Shown: positions 26,182 through 36,884, counted from the stretch's first letter. The stretch: 64,000 bases of DNA from Pseudomonas veronii (GCF_001439695.1 NZ_JYLL01000003.1:186001-250000); one strand, 5' to 3'. A program made the numbers and translations. Notes: a model not told the origin generated them from the letters alone.

Positions 26182-27066
26182 TTAGACCGGCGCAGGCGCC
26201 CGACGCTTGTCCGGCTGCTGCCAGCCATCGGCGGCCGCTTCTTCGATCGCTTGCTGGATCGCCTTCTTGCGCATCTCTTCGGCACGTCGGCTGAAGAACC
26301 ACACCAGGAAAGTCACCAACGACACCGCCAGCAGAATCAGGCTGGCCACCGCGTTGATCTCCGGTTTGACCCCCAGGCGCACCGCCGAGAAGACTTCCAT
26401 CGGCAACGTGGTCGAACCCGGGCCCGACACGAAGCTGGCGAGTACCAGGTCATCGAGGGACAGCGCGAAGGACATCATCCCACCCGCCGCCAACGACGGC
26501 GCGATCATCGGGATGGTGATCAGGAAGAACACCTTCCACGGCCGCGCGCCCAGGTCCATCGCCGCTTCTTCGATCGACAGGTCCAGCTCACGCAAGCGCG
26601 CCGACACCACCACCGCCACATACGCCGCGCAGAACGTGGTGTGGGCGATCCAGATGGTGACGATGCCACGTTCCTGGGGCCAACCGATCATCTGCGCCAT
26701 CGCCACGAACAGCAGCAACAGCGACAGACCGGTGATCACCTCGGGCATGACCAACGGCGCGGTCACCAGGCCGCCGAACAGCGTGCGGCCCTTGAACTGG
26801 CTGATGCGCGTCAGCACGAACGCCGCCAATGTACCCAGCGCCACGGCCGCGACGGCCGTGTAGCAGGCGATTTCCAGGGAACGCGCCACCGAGCCCATCA
26901 ACTGGGTGTTGTCCAGCAGGCCCACGTACCACTTGATCGACCAACCGCCCCACACCGTCACCAGCTTGGATTCGTTGAACGAGTAGATCACCAGGATCAG
27001 CATCGGCAGGTAGATGAACAACAACCCCGCCACCAGCATGAAGCTTGAGAAACTGACGCGCTTCAT
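26182..27066 (-). CDS. spuH: Polyamine ABC transporter permease SpuH (PotI-type)
   Basis: A 294-residue inner-membrane permease with about six helices. The cytoplasmic coupling loop LDLSIEEAAMDLGARPWKVFFLITIPMI is the EAA motif that contacts the SpuF ATPase. The C-terminus is long and charged (RRAEEMRKKAIQQAIEEAA). It is last in the spuDEFGH transporter series, and its ATG overlaps the end of spuG by 4 bases, so the two are translationally coupled. Confidence 0.94.
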   Translation of the reverse strand: MKRVSFSSFMLVAGLLFIYLPMLILVIYSFNESKLVTVWGGWSIKWYVGLLDNTQLMGSVARSLEIACYTAVAAVALGTLAAFVLTRISQFKGRTLFGGLVTAPLVMPEVITGLSLLLLFVAMAQMIGWPQERGIVTIWIAHTTFCAAYVAVVVSARLRELDLSIEEAAMDLGARPWKVFFLITIPMIAPSLAAGGMMSFALSLDDLVLASFVSGPGSTTLPMEVFSAVRLGVKPEINAVASLILLAVSLVTFLVWFFSRRAEEMRKKAIQQAIEEAAADGWQQPDKRRAPAPV

Positions 27067-27983
27067 ATCTTGCCCTCCATCTCTTTGGCTTGGCTGCGGT
27101 TGAACAGGATGATCGGCACGATCAGGATCGCCAGCATCACCACCGCCAGGGCAGAAGCCACCGGCCAGTCACGGTTGTTGAAGAATTCTTGCCACAACAC
27201 TTTACCGATCATCAGGGTTTCCGGGCCGCCGAGCAGTTCCGGGATCACGAACTCGCCCACCACCGGGATGAAGACCAGCATGCAACCGGCGATGATGCCG
27301 TTCTTGGACAGCGGCACGGTGATCTTCCAGAAGCTGTTGAAGGTGCTCGAACCCAGGTCCGAGGCAGCTTCCAGCAGGCTCTGGTCGTGTTTCACCAGGT
27401 TGGCGTACAGCGGCAGGATCATGAACGGCAGGTACGAATAGACCACGCCGATATACACCGCGATGTTGGTGTTGAGGATCTGCAGCGGCTCGTTGATCAG
27501 CCCGATGGACATCAGGAAGCTGTTGAGCAAGCCGTTGTTGCTGAGGATGCCCATCCATGCGTACACGCGGATCAGGATCGCGGTCCAGGTCGGCATCATG
27601 ATCAGCAGCACGAGGACGGTCTGCATCTCTTTGCGCGCACTGGCAATCGCATAGGCCATCGGGTAGCCGATCACCAGGCACAGCAGGGTGCTGAAGAACG
27701 CCATCTTCAGCGAGCCCAGGTACGCGGCGATGTACAACTCATCGTCGCCGAGCATCGCGTAGTTGGCCAGGTTCAGCACCAGTTGCAGCTTCTGCTCAAC
27801 GAAGGTGTAGATCTCGGTGTAAGGCGGGATCGCCACGTCGGCTTCGGCAAAGCTGATCTTCAGGACGATGAAGAACGGCAGCATGAAGAACAGGAACAGC
27901 CAGAGGAAAGGGATCCCGATGACCACATGCCGGCCACCGGGGGTTATTCGTTGCAGCTGGCGCTTGAATTTTTTCATGTTCAT
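27063..27983 (-). CDS. spuG: Polyamine ABC transporter permease SpuG (PotH-type)
   Basis: A 306-residue permease partner of SpuH with about six hydrophobic helices, starting near HVVIGIPFLWLFLFFMLPFFIVLKISF. The EAA coupling loop is QSLLEAASDLGSSTFNSFWKITVPL. The ATG at 27983 overlaps the spuF stop in an ATGA junction, favoured over the longer in-frame ORF. A second ATG two codons on (27977) is also plausible. Confidence 0.94.
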   Translation of the reverse strand: MNMKKFKRQLQRITPGGRHVVIGIPFLWLFLFFMLPFFIVLKISFAEADVAIPPYTEIYTFVEQKLQLVLNLANYAMLGDDELYIAAYLGSLKMAFFSTLLCLVIGYPMAYAIASARKEMQTVLVLLIMMPTWTAILIRVYAWMGILSNNGLLNSFLMSIGLINEPLQILNTNIAVYIGVVYSYLPFMILPLYANLVKHDQSLLEAASDLGSSTFNSFWKITVPLSKNGIIAGCMLVFIPVVGEFVIPELLGGPETLMIGKVLWQEFFNNRDWPVASALAVVMLAILIVPIILFNRSQAKEMEGKI

Positions 27984-29122
27984 GAGCGAAGTACCACGCC
28001 GCTGTCGTCTTCCCACCACACGTACACCTGATCACCCCAGGTTGGGCGCTGGCCACGGCGTTCGGCGTTGGCGACGAAGGATTGCACGAGCTTGCCGCTC
28101 GGCAACTCGACGTAGAACACCGAGTGGCCGCCGAGGTAGGCGATGTCGTGGACCTTGCCGCTGGACCAGTTGTGCTCGCAGGTCGGCATTTGAGTGGTGA
28201 CCAGCAGTTTTTCCGGGCGGATGGCGTAGGTCACTGACTTGTCTTCCACCGAAGTGGCGATGCCGTAGCCAACGTAGATGTCGCGGTCCAGGTCCGGGCA
28301 CTTGAGCACTGCGTGGCCCTCAGCGTCGTCGACCACCTGGGTGTCGAAGATGTTGACGTTGCCGATGAACTCGCACACCAGGCGGCTGGTCGGCGTCTCG
28401 TAGATGTCGACCGGGCTGCCGATCTGCGCGATCCAGCCCAGGTGCATGATCGCGATGCGCTCGGCCATGGTCATGGCCTCTTCCTGGTCGTGGGTCACCA
28501 TCACGCAGGTCACGCCGACGCGCTCGATGATTTCCACCAGTTCCAGCTGCATCTGCGAACGCAGTTTCTTGTCCAGCGCCCCCATCGGTTCATCGAGCAG
28601 CAGCAGTTTCGGGCGCTTGGCCAGGGAACGGGCCAGGGCCACACGCTGGCGCTGGCCACCGGACAACTGGTGTGGCTTGCGCTTGGCGTACTGGCTCATC
28701 TGCACCAGCTTGAGCATCTCGGCCACGCGGGCGTCGACTTCGGCCTTGGGGATCTTGTCCTGTTGCAGGCCAAACGCGATGTTCTGCGCCACGGTCATGT
28801 GCGGGAACAGCGCGTAGGACTGGAACATCATGTTGATCGGCCGCTCGTAGGGCGGCATGTCGGTGATGTCCACACCGTCGAGGTAGATGCGACCCTCGGT
28901 TGGGCGCTCGAAACCTGCGAGCATGCGCAACAAGGTGGATTTGCCCGAACCCGAACCGCCGAGCAAGGCGAAGATCTCGCCTTTCTTGATTTCCAGGGAC
29001 ACATCGTCCACGGCAATCGTCTCGTCGAACTTCTTCGTGACCCGGTCGATTTTGACCAGCACCTTTTTCGGTGTCTGGTCGCCCTCGAGGGCTTTCTTAT
29101 AGGCGCCGGAGGCAACTGCCAT
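27980..29122 (-). CDS. spuF: Polyamine ABC transporter ATPase SpuF (PotA/PotG-type)
   Basis: A 380-residue ATP-binding subunit. Walker A is GGSGSGKST (55-63), the signature is LSGGQRQRVALARSLA, and Walker B is LLLLDEPMGALD. A C-terminal TOBE-type regulatory region (about 280-380) is present, as in PotA/PotG. It energises uptake through SpuG-SpuH with SpuD or SpuE as periplasmic receptors. It is overlapped at its stop by spuG and lies 66 bases downstream of spuE. Confidence 0.95.
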   Translation of the reverse strand: MAVASGAYKKALEGDQTPKKVLVKIDRVTKKFDETIAVDDVSLEIKKGEIFALLGGSGSGKSTLLRMLAGFERPTEGRIYLDGVDITDMPPYERPINMMFQSYALFPHMTVAQNIAFGLQQDKIPKAEVDARVAEMLKLVQMSQYAKRKPHQLSGGQRQRVALARSLAKRPKLLLLDEPMGALDKKLRSQMQLELVEIIERVGVTCVMVTHDQEEAMTMAERIAIMHLGWIAQIGSPVDIYETPTSRLVCEFIGNVNIFDTQVVDDAEGHAVLKCPDLDRDIYVGYGIATSVEDKSVTYAIRPEKLLVTTQMPTCEHNWSSGKVHDIAYLGGHSVFYVELPSGKLVQSFVANAERRGQRPTWGDQVYVWWEDDSGVVLRS

Positions 29123-29188
29123 TTACGAAACTCCCAAAAAAAAGAGTGCAGTTCGCCCGACGCGGGCGAACCCAGGATAGTTTGAGCC

Positions 29189-30295
<1,107 letters not shown>

Positions 30296-30412
30296 TTAAA
30301 TAGTTGGGCCCAAAGTTGTTGCCCGGCAACAAAACCGGCGCGCAACTTACCCTCGATAAACCGATCCGGCAAAACTTTCTGTCATTTAATTACTGTACGG
30401 CTGCCGCTCTTT

Positions 30413-30511
30413 GTAGGAGCGAGCTTGCTCGCGAAGAACTCACAGGCAACGCGGGCGACCAGAGGCGCTGCGTTATCGTTGACGATTTTCGCGAGCAAGC
30501 TCGCTCCTACA
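30413..30511. repeat. REPIN (GTAGGAGCGAGC family) between spuD and spuE
   Basis: Inverted REPs GTAGGAGCGAGCTTGCTCGCGAA (30413-30435) and TTTTCGCGAGCAAGCTCGCTCCTAC (30487-30511) sit in the 239-base gap between two genes of the same transport operon. The mRNA hairpin would follow spuD and could make the receptor more abundant than the downstream membrane components. Confidence 0.9.
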
Positions 30512-30522
30512 GGTTTCCTCGC

Positions 30523-31632
30523 TTATTTGCCCGATTTGATTTTGGTCCAGCTACGGGTCATTTCACGCTGAGTCGCCGCCGGCAAGTCGGCAATGGCATA
30601 CAGCTTGGCTTGCACGTCCGCTGGCGGGTAGATGCCTGGGTCGCTGGTGATGTCTTTGTCGACCAATGCGGTGGCTTTCTCGTTACCGTTCGGGAAACGC
30701 ACGCTGTTGGTGATCGCAGCCATGACTTTCGGCTCGAGCAGGTAGTTCATGAACTTGTAGGCCGCTTCGACGTTTTCGGCATCTTTAGGGATGGCGACCA
30801 TGTCATAGAAACTGCCGGCGCCTTCCTTCGGAATGTCATACGCCACTTTGACCTTGCCACCGGCTTCAGCCGCGCGGGATTTGGCCTGCTGGATGTCACC
30901 CGAGTAACCCACGGCTACGCAGATGTTGCCGTTGGCCAGGTCGGAGATGTACTTGGACGAGTGGAAGTAGCCGATCGAAGGACGGATCTTCAGGAACAGG
31001 TCTTCAGCTTGCTTGAGGTCGGCTTTCTTCTGGCTGTCGGTCGGCAGGCCCAGGTAATGCAGCGCGATCGGCAGCATTTCGGTTGGCGAATCGAGGAAGC
31101 TCACACCGCAGCTCTTGAGCTTGGCGATGTTTTCCGGCTTGAGCAGGATGTCCCACGAATCGATCTTGTCGACGCCCAGCGCGGCCTTGACCTTCTCCGG
31201 GTTGTAACCGATGCCGATCGAACCCCACATGTACGGGAAAGCGTGCTTGTTGTCCGGGTCGCTGACCGACACGGCCTTGAGCAGCGACGTGTTCAGGTTT
31301 TCGTAGTTGGACAGCTTGGACTTGTCCAGCTCCTGGTAGACGCCGGCCTTGATCTGCTTGGCGAGGAAGTTGTTCGACGGTACGACGATGTCGTAACCGG
31401 ACTTGCCTGCCAGCAACTTGGCTTCAAGGGTCTCGTTGCTGTCGAATACGTCGTACACCACTTTGATGCCCGACTCTTTTTCAAAGTTGGCGATGGTGTC
31501 CGGAGCAATGTAGTCGGACCAGTTATAGACGTGCAGCACTTTATCGTCTGCCTGGGCCGCGCCCGCCATTGCGCCCATCAGGGACAACGCGAGGAGGGTC
31601 TTGCCAGCGTTCTTCAAACCTAATGCCTTCAT
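30523..31632 (-). CDS. spuD: Periplasmic polyamine-binding protein SpuD
   Basis: A 369-residue paralogue of SpuE with a signal peptide ([21 protein letters not shown]). The same binding-cleft motifs are present: [41 protein letters not shown] and [11 protein letters not shown]. By P. aeruginosa analogy it is the putrescine receptor. The ATG at 31632, preceded by GGAG, begins the signal peptide; the longer ORF would add 64 unlikely residues. It is first of the transporter genes, 192 bases downstream of spuC. Confidence 0.92.
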   Translation of the reverse strand: MKALGLKNAGKTLLALSLMGAMAGAAQADDKVLHVYNWSDYIAPDTIANFEKESGIKVVYDVFDSNETLEAKLLAGKSGYDIVVPSNNFLAKQIKAGVYQELDKSKLSNYENLNTSLLKAVSVSDPDNKHAFPYMWGSIGIGYNPEKVKAALGVDKIDSWDILLKPENIAKLKSCGVSFLDSPTEMLPIALHYLGLPTDSQKKADLKQAEDLFLKIRPSIGYFHSSKYISDLANGNICVAVGYSGDIQQAKSRAAEAGGKVKVAYDIPKEGAGSFYDMVAIPKDAENVEAAYKFMNYLLEPKVMAAITNSVRFPNGNEKATALVDKDITSDPGIYPPADVQAKLYAIADLPAATQREMTRSWTKIKSGK

Positions 31633-31824
31633 TTGGTGATGCTCCAATTTTCTTTTTTGGGCCGCAGCATGCTTCATCGATACACAGCTGTTCGGCAGCC
31701 CGTCGAAGGGCAGCAAAACAGGACAACAGTCTGGCAACTTAGGGGGCCGGCTTTCAACTAACCCCCCACTTTTATAACTGCCCGAACGCAGCACCCGAGA
31801 GTCACTGCGTTCTGAGCCTAGCAC

Positions 31825-33189
31825 TTAGCCCTGCAATGCCGCCAAAGTCAGGTCCAGGCAATGACGAGCCTTGGTCACCAGCTCGTCGATTTCGGTCTTG
31901 CTGATCACCAGCGGCGGCGAAATGATCATGGTGTCACCCACGGCGCGCATGATCAGGCCATTCTCGAAGCAGAAGGTTCGGCAGATCATGCCAACACCGC
32001 GGCCTTCGTAACGCTTGCGCGTCGCTTTGTCCTGAACCAGTTCAATCGCACCGAGCATGCCGACACCACGCACTTCACCCACCAACGGATGATCAGCCAG
32101 CTCCCTCAGACGTTTCTGCAAATACGGTGCCGTTTCATCATGCACACGCTTAATAATTTGTTCATCGCGCATGATGCGGATGTTTTCCAGAGCGACCGCC
32201 GCGGCCACCGGGTGACCGGAGTAGGTGAAGCCGTGGTTGAAATCGCCGCCTTCATTCAGCACCGCCACCACCTCGTCGCGCACGATCAGGCCACCCATCG
32301 GGATGTAGCCCGAGGTCAGGCCCTTGGCGATGGTCATCATGTCCGGCTTGAGGTCGTAGAAATCGCTGCCGAACCACTCGCCGGTACGGCCGAAACCGCA
32401 GATCACCTCGTCGGCGACGAACAGGATGTCGTACTTGGCGAGGATTTCCTTGATGCGCGGCCAGTAGCTGTCCGGCGGCACGATCACGCCACCGGCGCCC
32501 TGGATCGGCTCGGCAATGAAGGCGCCGACGTTGTCCACGCCCAGTTCCAGAATCTTCGCCTCCAGCTGGTTGGCGGCCCACACACCGAACTCTTCGGGGC
32601 TCATGTCGCCGCCTTCGCCAAACCAGTACGGCTGGGCGATGTGGACGATGCCCGGGATCGGCAGATCGCCCTGCTCATGCATATAAGTCATGCCGCCGAG
32701 GCTGGCGCCGGCCACGGTGGAGCCGTGGTAGCCATTCTTGCGGCTGATGATGATTTTCTTGTTCGGCTGGCCCTTGATCGCCCAATAGTGGCGGACCATG
32801 CGCAACATGGTGTCGTTGCCTTCGGAGCCGGAACCGGTGAAGAACACGTGGTTCATGCCGGCCGGTGCAACGTCGGAGATCGCCTTGGCCAGTTCCAGTA
32901 CCGGCGGGTGGGCGGTCTGGAAGAACAGGTTGTAGTACGGCAGTTCTTTCATCTGCTTGGCGGCGGCGTCAGCCAGTTCATCGCGACCGTAACCGATCGC
33001 CACGCACCACAGGCCGGCCATGCCGTCGAGGATCTTGTTGCCTTCGCTGTCCCACAAGTAAACGCCGTGGGCTTTAGTAATGATCCGTGGGCCTTTCTCT
33101 TTCAACTGCTTGAAGTCGCTGAACGGCGCCAGGTGGTGATCACTGCTCAAGGCTTGCCATTCACGGGTTTGCGGGTTGTTGCTGGACAT
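31825..33189 (-). CDS. spuC: Putrescine/polyamine:pyruvate aminotransferase SpuC
   Basis: A 454-residue class-III, PLP-dependent transaminase. The cofactor Asp is in ILFVADEVICGFGRTG (D260), and the Schiff-base Lys is in MMTIAKGLTSGYIPMGG (K289). In Pseudomonas SpuC moves an amino group from putrescine to pyruvate, giving 4-aminobutanal and alanine. It lies between spuB and the transporter genes, consistent with uptake coupled to catabolism. ATG 33189 is preceded by AGGAGATTGGT. Confidence 0.95.
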   Translation of the reverse strand: MSSNNPQTREWQALSSDHHLAPFSDFKQLKEKGPRIITKAHGVYLWDSEGNKILDGMAGLWCVAIGYGRDELADAAAKQMKELPYYNLFFQTAHPPVLELAKAISDVAPAGMNHVFFTGSGSEGNDTMLRMVRHYWAIKGQPNKKIIISRKNGYHGSTVAGASLGGMTYMHEQGDLPIPGIVHIAQPYWFGEGGDMSPEEFGVWAANQLEAKILELGVDNVGAFIAEPIQGAGGVIVPPDSYWPRIKEILAKYDILFVADEVICGFGRTGEWFGSDFYDLKPDMMTIAKGLTSGYIPMGGLIVRDEVVAVLNEGGDFNHGFTYSGHPVAAAVALENIRIMRDEQIIKRVHDETAPYLQKRLRELADHPLVGEVRGVGMLGAIELVQDKATRKRYEGRGVGMICRTFCFENGLIMRAVGDTMIISPPLVISKTEIDELVTKARHCLDLTLAALQG

Positions 33190-33247
33190 ACCAATCTCCT
33201 AGACTTTTCAGTGGAGGGCGCGCCGTTCAACGGGCGCGCCCGGCGCA

Positions 33248-34606
33248 TCAGACGGCGAAGAGCAGGAACTCCCGCTCCCACGAACTGATCACGCGCTTGA
33301 AGTTTTCATGCTCGGCCCGCTTGACCGCGACGTAGCCAGTGATGAATTTGTGACCCAGGTATTTCTCGATGGTCTTGCTGTTTTCCATACGTTCCAGGGC
33401 GTCTTCGATGGTCAACGGCAGGCGCAGGTTGCGCCGCTCGTAACCACGGCCGACGACCGGCGCGCTTGGGTTGTGCCCTTCGACCATGCCGATGTAGCCG
33501 CACAACAGGCTGGCGGCGATCGCCAGGTACGGGTTGGCGTCTGCGCCCGGCAGGCGGTTTTCCACGCGACGGTTCTGCGGGCCGGCATCCGGTACGCGCA
33601 GGCCGACGGTGCGGTTTTCTTCGCCCCACTCCACGTTCACCGGCGCCGAAGTGTCCGGCAGGAAGCGGCGGAACGAGTTCACGTTGGGGGCAAACAGCGG
33701 CAGCAATTCGGGGATGAATTTCTGCAGGCCACCAATGTGGTTGAGGAACAGTTGGCTCATGGTCCCGTCTTCATTGGAGAAGACGTTCTTGCCGGTGGCG
33801 ATGTCGATGATGCTCTGGTGCAGGTGCATCGCGCTGCCGGGCTCGCCGGTCATCGGCTTGGCCATGAAGGTGGCGGCCACGTCGTGCTTGAGCGCGGCTT
33901 CACGCATGGTGCGCTTGAACACCAGGATCTGGTCGGCCAGGGACAGCGCGTCGCCGTGACGGAAGTTGATTTCCATCTGCGCCGTGCCGTCCTCGTGGAT
34001 CAGGGTGTCGAGGTCCAGCTCCTGCAGTTCGCACCAGTCGTAGACGTCCTCGAACAGCGGGTCGAATTCGTTGGCCGCTTCTATAGAGAACGACTGCCGA
34101 CCGGTTTCCGGGCGCCCGGAACGGCCGATCGGCGGTTGCAGCGGGAAGTCCGGGTCTTCGCAGCGCTTGGTCAGGTAGAACTCCATCTCCGGCGCCACGA
34201 TCGGCTGCCAGCCTTTGTCGGCGTAGAGCTTGAGGACTTTCTTGAGCACGTTGCGCGGCGACAGCTCGATCGGGTTGCCTTGCTTGTCGTAGGTGTCGTG
34301 GATCACCTGGGCGGTAGGCTCGATGGCCCACGGCACCAGGAACACCGCGTTCTGGTCGGGGCGGCAGATCATGTCGATGTCGGCCGGGTCGAGCAATTCG
34401 TAATAGATGTCGTCTTCGACATAGTCGCCGGTCACGGTCTGCAACAGAACGCTCTCGGGCAGGCGCATGCCTTTCTCGGCGATGAACTTGTTGGTCGGCG
34501 AGATCTTGCCCCGGGTGATACCGGTGAGGTCGCCAATCATGCATTCGACTTCTGTGATCTTGTGGTCTTTCAACCAATCGGTGAGCTGGTCGAGGTTGTT
34601 ACTCAT
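33248..34606 (-). CDS. spuB: Gamma-glutamyl-polyamine synthetase SpuB (glutamine synthetase family)
   Basis: A 452-residue glutamine-synthetase homologue that joins glutamate to polyamines (gamma-glutamylation route). Metal and ATP site text includes APEMEFYL, MEINFRHGD, KPMTGEPGSAMHLHQS and RRVENRLPGADANPYLA. ATG 34606, with AGAGGC upstream, begins MSNNLDQLTDWL; an 11-residue extension is in frame. It starts the spuBC leftward unit. Its expected partner spuA appears only as the remnant at 34725-34997. Confidence 0.92.
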   Translation of the reverse strand: MSNNLDQLTDWLKDHKITEVECMIGDLTGITRGKISPTNKFIAEKGMRLPESVLLQTVTGDYVEDDIYYELLDPADIDMICRPDQNAVFLVPWAIEPTAQVIHDTYDKQGNPIELSPRNVLKKVLKLYADKGWQPIVAPEMEFYLTKRCEDPDFPLQPPIGRSGRPETGRQSFSIEAANEFDPLFEDVYDWCELQELDLDTLIHEDGTAQMEINFRHGDALSLADQILVFKRTMREAALKHDVAATFMAKPMTGEPGSAMHLHQSIIDIATGKNVFSNEDGTMSQLFLNHIGGLQKFIPELLPLFAPNVNSFRRFLPDTSAPVNVEWGEENRTVGLRVPDAGPQNRRVENRLPGADANPYLAIAASLLCGYIGMVEGHNPSAPVVGRGYERRNLRLPLTIEDALERMENSKTIEKYLGHKFITGYVAVKRAEHENFKRVISSWEREFLLFAV

Positions 34607-34724
34607 AAATGCCTCTGGGCTGGGTTTCCTGACGTTCATTAAAGGTCAGGCGTCGGTTGACGCATCGGCGTCGCTGGTTCATCAGAGTGGGAGCTTAACC
34701 GCCATTTGGGGTGCCGTTGCACTC

Positions 34725-34997
34725 CTAAAGCAAAAGGCTTGCCTCCCGTGCAGGATAATGAGCGGCAACCGCAAAAAAGGCAGGACCGGCGTCATGAAAA
34801 GGGTGAGTACAAGAAAATGAACGGGGCACGCGAACAGCGTCCTGGCCGTCAAGAATAATGGCCGGATCGAAGGGGCTTATCGGGGATGGAATCATCAATG
34901 GGAATGCGCGTTCGCAACATTCGACACGGATCTGAAAAGCATGCAGACCGACCTGTTTCGCGCAGGTGGTGATGCCGATTAACGGCAGGCCAGACAT
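34725..34997 (-). pseudogene. spuA: Probable remnant of spuA (gamma-glutamyl-GABA hydrolase)
   Basis: The 90-codon minus-strand frame begins MSGLPLIGITTCAKQVGLHA, which I recognise as the start of class-I glutamine amidotransferase-like SpuA/PuuD proteins. Further fragments follow in order: AFPLMIPSPISPFDPAIIL (family: a 'LPLxIPSL..xDPxxLL' segment) and HYPAREASLLL (family: HDPARDATTLPL). The middle is scrambled. The catalytic GICRG cysteine and about two thirds of the protein are missing. It lies exactly between spuI and spuB, where P. aeruginosa has spuA. A coincidental ORF is possible but unlikely given three ordered matches. Confidence 0.65.
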
Positions 34998-35145
34998 GAA
35001 GCACCCCGGTATTATTGCTGTTATGGGTTTAAATCGAGCTTAGCCTTGTTCATTTTTTTACACAACACCCCCGTAAAAAATACAACACGGCCCGCTCAAG
35101 CCTGCTAGTCCCAAGCCGGGCAACCGAGCAAAACCGCCCCAAAAA

Positions 35146-35180
35146 GCCCCAAAAAAGCCCTCATGGCGCTTTTTTGGGGC
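35146..35180. promoter_or_regulatory. Terminator-like hairpin in the spuI upstream region
   Basis: Perfect 13-base arms GCCCCAAAAAAGC (35146-35158) and GCTTTTTTGGGGC (35168-35180) enclose a 9-base loop, 95 bases before the spuI ATG. On the minus strand it is followed by a T-rich run, as in intrinsic terminators. It may stop leftward read-through, act as an attenuator, or be an operator. The rest of 34607-35275 holds the spuA remnant and no other gene. Confidence 0.6.
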
Positions 35181-35275
35181 AAAAAAGGCCTCGCTTGACT
35201 TCGGCATGCCGTTCGGGTTGACTGAAACCTGAAAAGATCAATGATTGATATTTTTAACAACAAAGGTGTTGCATC

Positions 35276-36652
35276 ATGTCGGTACCCCCGCGTGCCGTTC
35301 AGCTTAACGAAGCGAACGCGTTCCTTAAGGATCATCCTGAGGTTCTGTACGTAGACCTTCTAATTGCGGATATGAATGGTGTGGTGCGCGGTAAGCGCAT
35401 CGAACGCACCAGCCTCCACAAGGTTTACGAGAAAGGCATTAACTTGCCTGCCTCTTTATTTGCCCTGGATATCAACGGCTCAACGGTGGAAAGCACCGGC
35501 CTGGGCCTGGACATCGGTGATGCTGACCGAATCTGTTATCCAATCCCCGACACCCTGTGCAATGAACCTTGGCAAAAGCGCCCGACCGCGCAACTGCTGA
35601 TGACCATGCACGAAATTGAAGGTGAACCTTTCTTCGCCGATCCGCGCGAAGTACTGCGTCAGGTTGTAAGCAAATTCGACGACCTCGGTCTGACTATCTG
35701 CGCTGCCTTCGAGCTTGAGTTCTACCTGATCGACCAGGAGAACGTGAACGGCCGCCCACAACCGCCCCGCTCGCCGATCTCCGGCAAACGCCCGCACTCG
35801 ACACAGGTCTACCTGATCGACGACCTCGACGAATATGTCGACTGCCTCCAGGACATCCTGGAAGGTGCCAAAGAGCAAGGCATCCCGGCTGATGCCATCG
35901 TCAAGGAAAGTGCCCCGGCGCAGTTCGAAGTGAACCTGCACCACGTGGCCGACCCGATCAAGGCCTGCGACTACGCGGTACTGCTCAAGCGCCTGATCAA
36001 GAACATCGCCTACGACCATGAGATGGACACCACCTTCATGGCCAAGCCTTACCCAGGCCAGGCAGGCAACGGTTTGCACGTACACATTTCGATCCTGGAC
36101 AAGGACGGCAAGAACATCTTTGCCAGCGAGGATCCCGAGCAGAACGCCGCATTGCGTCACGCGATCGGCGGTGTGCTGGAGACCCTACCCGCCCAAATGG
36201 CGTTCCTGTGCCCCAACGTCAACTCCTACCGTCGTTTCGGCGCACAGTTCTACGTGCCGAACTCGCCGTGCTGGGGCCTGGACAACCGCACCGTGGCGAT
36301 CCGCGTGCCGACCGGCGCGGCCGACTCCGTGCGTATCGAACACCGCGTGGCCGGTGCCGATGCCAACCCCTACCTGCTGATGGCTTCGGTCCTGGCGGGC
36401 GTACACCACGGCCTGACCAACAAGATCGAACCGGGCGCGCCAGTGGAAGGCAACAGCTACGAGCAGAACGAACAAAGCCTGCCGAACAACCTGCGCGATG
36501 CCCTGCGCGAGTTGGACGACAGCGAGGTGATGGCCAAGTACATCGATCCTAAATACATCGATATCTTCGTCGCCTGTAAGGAAAGTGAGCTGGAAGAGTT
36601 CGAACACTCCATCTCCGACCTTGAGTACAACTGGTACCTGCATACCGTGTAA
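35276..36652 (+). CDS. spuI: Gamma-glutamyl-putrescine synthetase SpuI (glutamine synthetase family)
   Basis: A 458-residue second glutamine-synthetase homologue, divergent from spuB. Site motifs: CAAFELEFYLID, QFEVNLHHVAD, MAKPYPGQAGNGLHVHIS, NSYRRFGAQFYVPN and RIEHRVAGADANPYL. It lacks the adenylylation-loop context of GlnA and fits the PuuA/SpuI group that glutamylates putrescine or other polyamines. ATG 35276 follows AAAGG. A rho-independent terminator ends the gene. Confidence 0.92.
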   Translation: MSVPPRAVQLNEANAFLKDHPEVLYVDLLIADMNGVVRGKRIERTSLHKVYEKGINLPASLFALDINGSTVESTGLGLDIGDADRICYPIPDTLCNEPWQKRPTAQLLMTMHEIEGEPFFADPREVLRQVVSKFDDLGLTICAAFELEFYLIDQENVNGRPQPPRSPISGKRPHSTQVYLIDDLDEYVDCLQDILEGAKEQGIPADAIVKESAPAQFEVNLHHVADPIKACDYAVLLKRLIKNIAYDHEMDTTFMAKPYPGQAGNGLHVHISILDKDGKNIFASEDPEQNAALRHAIGGVLETLPAQMAFLCPNVNSYRRFGAQFYVPNSPCWGLDNRTVAIRVPTGAADSVRIEHRVAGADANPYLLMASVLAGVHHGLTNKIEPGAPVEGNSYEQNEQSLPNNLRDALRELDDSEVMAKYIDPKYIDIFVACKESELEEFEHSISDLEYNWYLHTV

Positions 36653-36669
36653 GCGCTGGTTGCACTGAA

Positions 36670-36706
36670 AAAACGTCGCAGGCCTTTGGTCTGTGGCGTT
36701 TTTTTA
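36670..36706 (+). terminator. Rho-independent terminator of spuI
   Basis: The stem ACGTCGCAGGCC / GGTCTGTGGCGT (with wobbles) around a TTT loop is followed by a run of eight T. It starts 17 bases after the spuI stop. Confidence 0.85.
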
Positions 36707-36737
36707 TGGGTTGCTTTTGGTAGACCGAGTTGGCCGC

Positions 36738-36821
36738 CATCGGGAGCAAGCTCCCTCCCACATTTGAACGAGTTTTCCTGAAGAAACCGGTTCGAGTGTG
36801 AGAGGGAGCTTGCTCCCGATG
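36738..36821. repeat. REPIN (GGGAGCAAGCTCCC variant), left of tetR
   Basis: Inverted REPs surround the spacer CGAGTTTTCCTGAAGAAACC, which itself contains a GTTTTCCTGAAGAAAC hairpin-like pairing. The right palindrome has a GTGTGAGAGGG change. The same spacer occurs in the REPIN on the other side of the TetR gene. Confidence 0.85.
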
Positions 36822-36884
36822 GCGGCCTGGCAGACAACACCGGCTCCTGCTCATACAATGCCCGCTGCCTTGTAGGAGACTTCC

